A DNA stretch of 7,953 bases from an uncultured Actinomycetes bacterium (GTDB lineage: Bacteria; Actinomycetota; Thermoleophilia; Gaiellales; Gaiellaceae). The position numbers and the translations under genes were made by a program. Under the pieces are notes generated by a model, which searched no databases, had not been told where the DNA came from, and saw nothing but the letters and a program-made list of their open reading frames with translations. Below, one piece after another: positions 5,820 through 7,953 of the stretch. The stretch covers positions 1 through 7,953 of the forward strand of contig CAIYXH010000224.1 in NCBI GenBank assembly GCA_903930195.1. The letters are read 5' to 3'. Position 1 is the first letter of the stretch. Every line of letters starts with the position of its first letter.

Positions 5820-5826
5820 TCCCTCG

Positions 5827-6411
5827 ATGCAAAGTCAGGCAACCACGCTGCGCGCCGTTGCGCTCCCGCACGCAGGGCTCGCGACCGACGCCGTGCTCGT
5901 CGCCGGCGGTGCCGCGTTCGTCGCGCTCGCCGCGCAGGTGAGCTTCCATCTCGGCTTCACACCGGTTCCGATCACGGGCCAGACCGGGGCGGCGCTGCTC
6001 GTCGGCGCGGCGCTCGGCTCGATCCGCGGTGCCGCAAGCCTGATCCTCTACCTGCTCGTCGGCATCGCCGGCGTGCCGGTCTACTCGGATCACACGCACG
6101 GCTGGTCGGTCTTCTCAGGTGCGACCGGCGGCTACATCGTCGGCTTCGTGATTGCAGCCGCGCTCGTCGGCTTTCTGGCCGAGGGCCGGTGGGATCGCGA
6201 GTTCTCCTCGGCGCTCTCGGCGATGCTGATCGGCAGCGTCACGATCTACGCCTGCGGTCTGTTCTGGCTGCATCACGATCTGCACGTCAGCTGGTCGACC
6301 ACGTTTGCCGACGGGCTGTACCCGTTCGTGCTCGGCGACCTCGCCAAGGTCTTCATCGCGGCGCTCGCTCTGCCGAGCGCGTGGCGGCTCGTCCGCCGCT
6401 TCAGCTCATAG
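5827..6411 (+). CDS. bioY: BioY, biotin-binding S component of an ECF transporter
   Basis: The product is 194 residues, the normal BioY length. It is a membrane protein with about six hydrophobic segments (22-40, 53-66, 69-86, 97-118, 127-146 and 164-185). BioY signatures are clear: PVPITGQT at 46-53, GATGGYIVGF at 98-107 and GLYPFVLGDLAK at 163-174, which contribute to the biotin site. It captures biotin from outside the cell and either works with an ECF energising module (BioM/BioN or shared EcfA/EcfT) or mediates high-affinity uptake alone. No ATPase or EcfT partner gene lies in the window. The ATG at 5827 is supported by the TAGGTT box 7 nt upstream. The gene ends 2 bp from the convergent nrtR stop. 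I found no riboswitch and no recognisable BirA or BioQ box in its 108-bp upstream gap. Confidence 0.93.
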   Translation: MQSQATTLRAVALPHAGLATDAVLVAGGAAFVALAAQVSFHLGFTPVPITGQTGAALLVGAALGSIRGAASLILYLLVGIAGVPVYSDHTHGWSVFSGATGGYIVGFVIAAALVGFLAEGRWDREFSSALSAMLIGSVTIYACGLFWLHHDLHVSWSTTFADGLYPFVLGDLAKVFIAALALPSAWRLVRRFSS

Positions 6412-6413
6412 GC

Positions 6414-7115
6414 TCAGGCGGCCGGTGGCCGCAGCACCGCGAACTGGTCCGTGATCTCGAGAGCGCGGACGCGGAAGCCGAACAGGGCTGCCGGCCTGCC
6501 GCCCGAGGGGCCCGACTCGCGCTGCGTCCCCGTGGGGACGAGCAGGTTACGGCGGAGCAGGACGCGCTGGAGGTTCGTCGCCGAGACGTCGTGCCCGAGC
6601 GCAGCCCGATAGAGGCCGCGCAGCTGCGAGATCGTGAACTCCTCGGGCGCGAGGGCGAAGCCGATGTTCGTGTACGAGAGCTTGGCGCGCAGGCGCTCGC
6701 GGCCGGCAAGGACGATCGGGGTGTGGTCGAAGGCGAGCTCCGGCAGTTCGTCGACCGGGTGCCAACGCGTGTCGTCCGGAAGCGCCGGGTCGAGGTCCGA
6801 CGGAATCAGGCCGAGGAACGCGGTCGCGAGCTCACGCCCGAGCGGGTTGCGATCCGGCTCGCTGCGGGTCTCGAGCTGCTCGAGATGTGAGAGCTCGCGG
6901 ACGTCGACCTTGGCGGCGAGGTGGCGGCGGATCGACTGGGCGAGCGTCTCGTCGGGCGCGAGCGCGCCGCCGGGGAGCGACCAGTTGCCGGCGAAGGGCT
7001 CGAGCGCGCGCTCCCAGAGGAGCACCTGCAGCACCCCGTCGCGCACCTGCAGCACGACCGCGACGACGGCGTGGGAGGGTGGTGCGGCTGTTTTCGCCCA
7101 GGGGTCGTAAACCAT
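6414..7115 (-). CDS. nrtR: NrtR-type Nudix-winged-helix regulator of NAD metabolism
   Basis: The product is 233 residues with an N-terminal Nudix-like domain (about 10-130) and a C-terminal winged helix (about 135-233). The winged-helix part has FTISQLRGLYRAALG at 160-174, a NLQRVLLRRN helix and the GRPAALFGF hairpin at 206-214 typical of NrtR. In the Nudix box Gly50, Glu56 and Arg64 remain, but the three catalytic Glu positions are His65, Ala68 and Lys69 and the terminal Gly is Asp71, so hydrolysis is unlikely. NrtR proteins usually bind ADP-ribose or NAD-related ligands and repress NAD synthesis or salvage genes. Divergence from nadC, 43 bp away, supports this role. The ATG at 7115 is chosen because AGGAG (plus 7121-7125) lies 5 nt upstream. 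An ordinary ADP-ribose pyrophosphatase is argued against by the dead active site. Confidence 0.9.
   Translation of the reverse strand: MVYDPWAKTAAPPSHAVVAVVLQVRDGVLQVLLWERALEPFAGNWSLPGGALAPDETLAQSIRRHLAAKVDVRELSHLEQLETRSEPDRNPLGRELATAFLGLIPSDLDPALPDDTRWHPVDELPELAFDHTPIVLAGRERLRAKLSYTNIGFALAPEEFTISQLRGLYRAALGHDVSATNLQRVLLRRNLLVPTGTQRESGPSGGRPAALFGFRVRALEITDQFAVLRPPAA
6418..6432 (+). terminator. Short GC hairpin at the bioY/nrtR convergent junction
   Basis: GCGGCC at 6418-6423 pairs with GGCCGC at 6427-6432 around a GGT loop, 6 bases after the bioY stop. It lies inside the 3' end of nrtR. It could terminate bioY transcripts, but the stem is short and may simply be codon-driven. Confidence 0.3.
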
Positions 7116-7116
7116 G

Positions 7117-7122
7117 TAGACT
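7117..7122 (+). promoter_or_regulatory. Candidate -10 element TAGACT of nadC
   Basis: TAGACT matches TAnnnT and would place the start near 7129, upstream of the nadC GAGGAG ribosome-binding site at 7144-7149 and at the edge of the candidate operator. No good -35 box is seen. It also overlaps the ribosome-binding region of nrtR on the other strand. Confidence 0.3.
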
Positions 7123-7129
7123 CCTGCAC

Positions 7130-7156
7130 AGGTTATCGACTTTGAGGAGAAAACCT
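7130..7156. promoter_or_regulatory. Candidate NrtR operator, 27-bp imperfect palindrome
   Basis: Nine of 13 base pairs are symmetric about position 7143. The outer arms AGGTT (7130-7134) and AACCT (7152-7156) are perfect, with TC/GA and CT/AG pairs inside. The site fills most of the 43-bp nrtR-nadC gap and covers the nadC ribosome-binding site, so a bound repressor would block nadC and possibly nrtR itself. I did not match it to a published NrtR consensus. Confidence 0.45.
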
Positions 7157-7158
7157 CC

Positions 7159-7953
7159 GTGATCGCAGAATTGACACACGCAAACCTCGAATCGATCGTC
7201 CGCGCGGCTCTCGCCGAGGACGTCGGCGACGGCGACCGGACGACCGACGCGATCGTCCCGGCCGAGGCGCTCTGCGTGGCCGATCTCGTCTTCGAGGAGC
7301 CGGGTGTCATCTGTGGGCTGCGCGCGGCGGCCGCCGTCTTCGAGGCGCTCGACGAGCGCGTCGAGGTCGAGGCGCTGTTCGACGAGGGCGCCCGCGTCGA
7401 CGAGGCGGGAACCGTCGTGGCGCATGTCTCGGGGCCCGCTCGGGCCGTGCTCACAGGCGAGCGCACCGCGCTGAATCTGCTTCAGCACCTCTCCGGCATC
7501 GCGACGATCACCGCACGGTACGTCGGCGAGGTCGCCGGTACGGGGACGACCATCCTCGACACCCGCAAGACGACGCCGGGCCTGCGCGAGCTCGAGCGCT
7601 ACGCCGTGCGCTGCGGCGGCGGGACGAACCACCGGTTCGGCCTGCACGACGCCGTGCTCGCGAAGGAGAACCACCTGCGCATCGCCGGCGGCATCGTCCC
7701 GGCGGTCGCCGCGCTGCGCACGGCGCACGCCTCGCCGATCGAGGTCGAGGTCGAGACGCGCGAGGAGCTGCTTGCTGCGCTCGAGCTCGGGGTCGAGCGC
7801 ATCCTGCTCGACAACATGACCCCCGAGGAGGTGCGCGAGTCCGTCGAGCTGACAGCCGGCCGCGCCGGCCTCGAGGCCTCCGGCGGTGTCACCCTCGCCA
7901 CCGTCCGCGCCTACGCCGAGGCCGGCGTCGACTTCGTCTCGATCGGCGCGCTG
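7159..7953 (+). CDS. nadC: NadC, quinolinate phosphoribosyltransferase (3' end beyond window)
   Basis: NadC converts quinolinate and PRPP to nicotinate mononucleotide, CO2 and pyrophosphate, the last step of the de novo branch to NAD, in the cytosol. The 265 visible residues cover nearly the whole protein (usually about 280). Motifs seen are GERTALNLLQHLSGIAT at 100-116, DTRKTTPGLR at 134-143, RCGGGTNHR at 151-159, KENH at 169-172, VEVE at 196-199, LLDNM at 216-220, ASGG at 240-243 and the SIGAL end block. These include the Arg, Lys and His residues that bind quinolinate and PRPP. The start is GTG at 7159, with GAGGAG 9 nt upstream. No stop is reached before the window edge. Divergent nrtR and the palindrome over the start region indicate repression when NAD is plentiful. 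Other nad genes may follow downstream. Confidence 0.96.
   Translation, partial: MIAELTHANLESIVRAALAEDVGDGDRTTDAIVPAEALCVADLVFEEPGVICGLRAAAAVFEALDERVEVEALFDEGARVDEAGTVVAHVSGPARAVLTGERTALNLLQHLSGIATITARYVGEVAGTGTTILDTRKTTPGLRELERYAVRCGGGTNHRFGLHDAVLAKENHLRIAGGIVPAVAALRTAHASPIEVEVETREELLAALELGVERILLDNMTPEEVRESVELTAGRAGLEASGGVTLATVRAYAEAGVDFVSIGAL

Noticed and set aside
5719..5826. Biotin-responsive operator (BirA or BioQ type) upstream of bioY
   Set aside because: No half-site pair resembling either known type with correct spacing could be found by eye.
7121..7149. Inverted repeat CTCCT/AGGAG flanking the middle of the nrtR-nadC gap
   Set aside because: The two arms are the Shine-Dalgarno sequences of the divergent genes, so the symmetry is expected.
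7116..7466. N-terminal extension of the nrtR frame upstream of 7115
   Set aside because: It runs antisense into nadC, and the ATG at 7115 has a good ribosome-binding site and starts the Nudix domain properly.

Overview
This is a GC-rich window (roughly two thirds G+C by eye) from a high-GC bacterium. It is most likely an actinobacterium, possibly of the Thermoleophilia type. That guess rests on GTG/TTG starts, GC-rich hairpins without U-tracts, apparent leaderless promoters (TAnnnT about 7 nt before the start codon) and an NrtR-type NAD regulator beside nadC. No rRNA, tRNA, CRISPR array, insertion sequence or phage gene was seen. The taxonomy is inference.

Layout. (1) 1-197: the end of a Lys/Ala-rich coiled-coil protein, then a strong hairpin. 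(2) 364-1167: a secreted protein of unknown function with two similar beta-rich repeats. (3) 1189-2733: a tightly overlapped three-gene operon holding a PAP2-family membrane phosphatase, a small unknown acidic helical protein, and a YbaK-type Cys-tRNA deacylase. (4) 2804-3930: a secreted-protein gene that appears broken by one in-frame TAG and one single-base frameshift, followed by a 13-bp hairpin. (5) 3990-4640: a HAD-superfamily phosphatase/phosphomutase, convergent with (6) 4675-5718: an XdhC/CoxI-family molybdenum-enzyme maturation factor on the minus strand. The two stop codons lie in the arms of a shared inverted repeat. (7) 5827-6411: the biotin-transporter subunit BioY, divergent from xdhC and ending 2 bp from (8) 6414-7115: nrtR on the minus strand. 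(9) 7159-7953: nadC, divergent from nrtR and cut by the window end.

The clearest functional unit is the nrtR/nadC divergon. NrtR is a winged-helix repressor whose Nudix domain has lost its catalytic glutamates and probably serves as a ligand sensor. NadC makes nicotinate mononucleotide in de novo NAD synthesis. A 27-bp imperfect palindrome overlaps the nadC ribosome-binding site and is a candidate operator. BioY (biotin uptake), NadC (NAD synthesis) and XdhC (Mo-enzyme maturation) make the right half loosely cofactor-themed, but their strands show they are separate transcription units.

No clearly new multi-gene system is evident. The points most worth checking are the broken secreted gene, the NrtR operator, the recurring leaderless-promoter signature, the bidirectional terminator at 4632-4683, and the two-repeat secreted protein.
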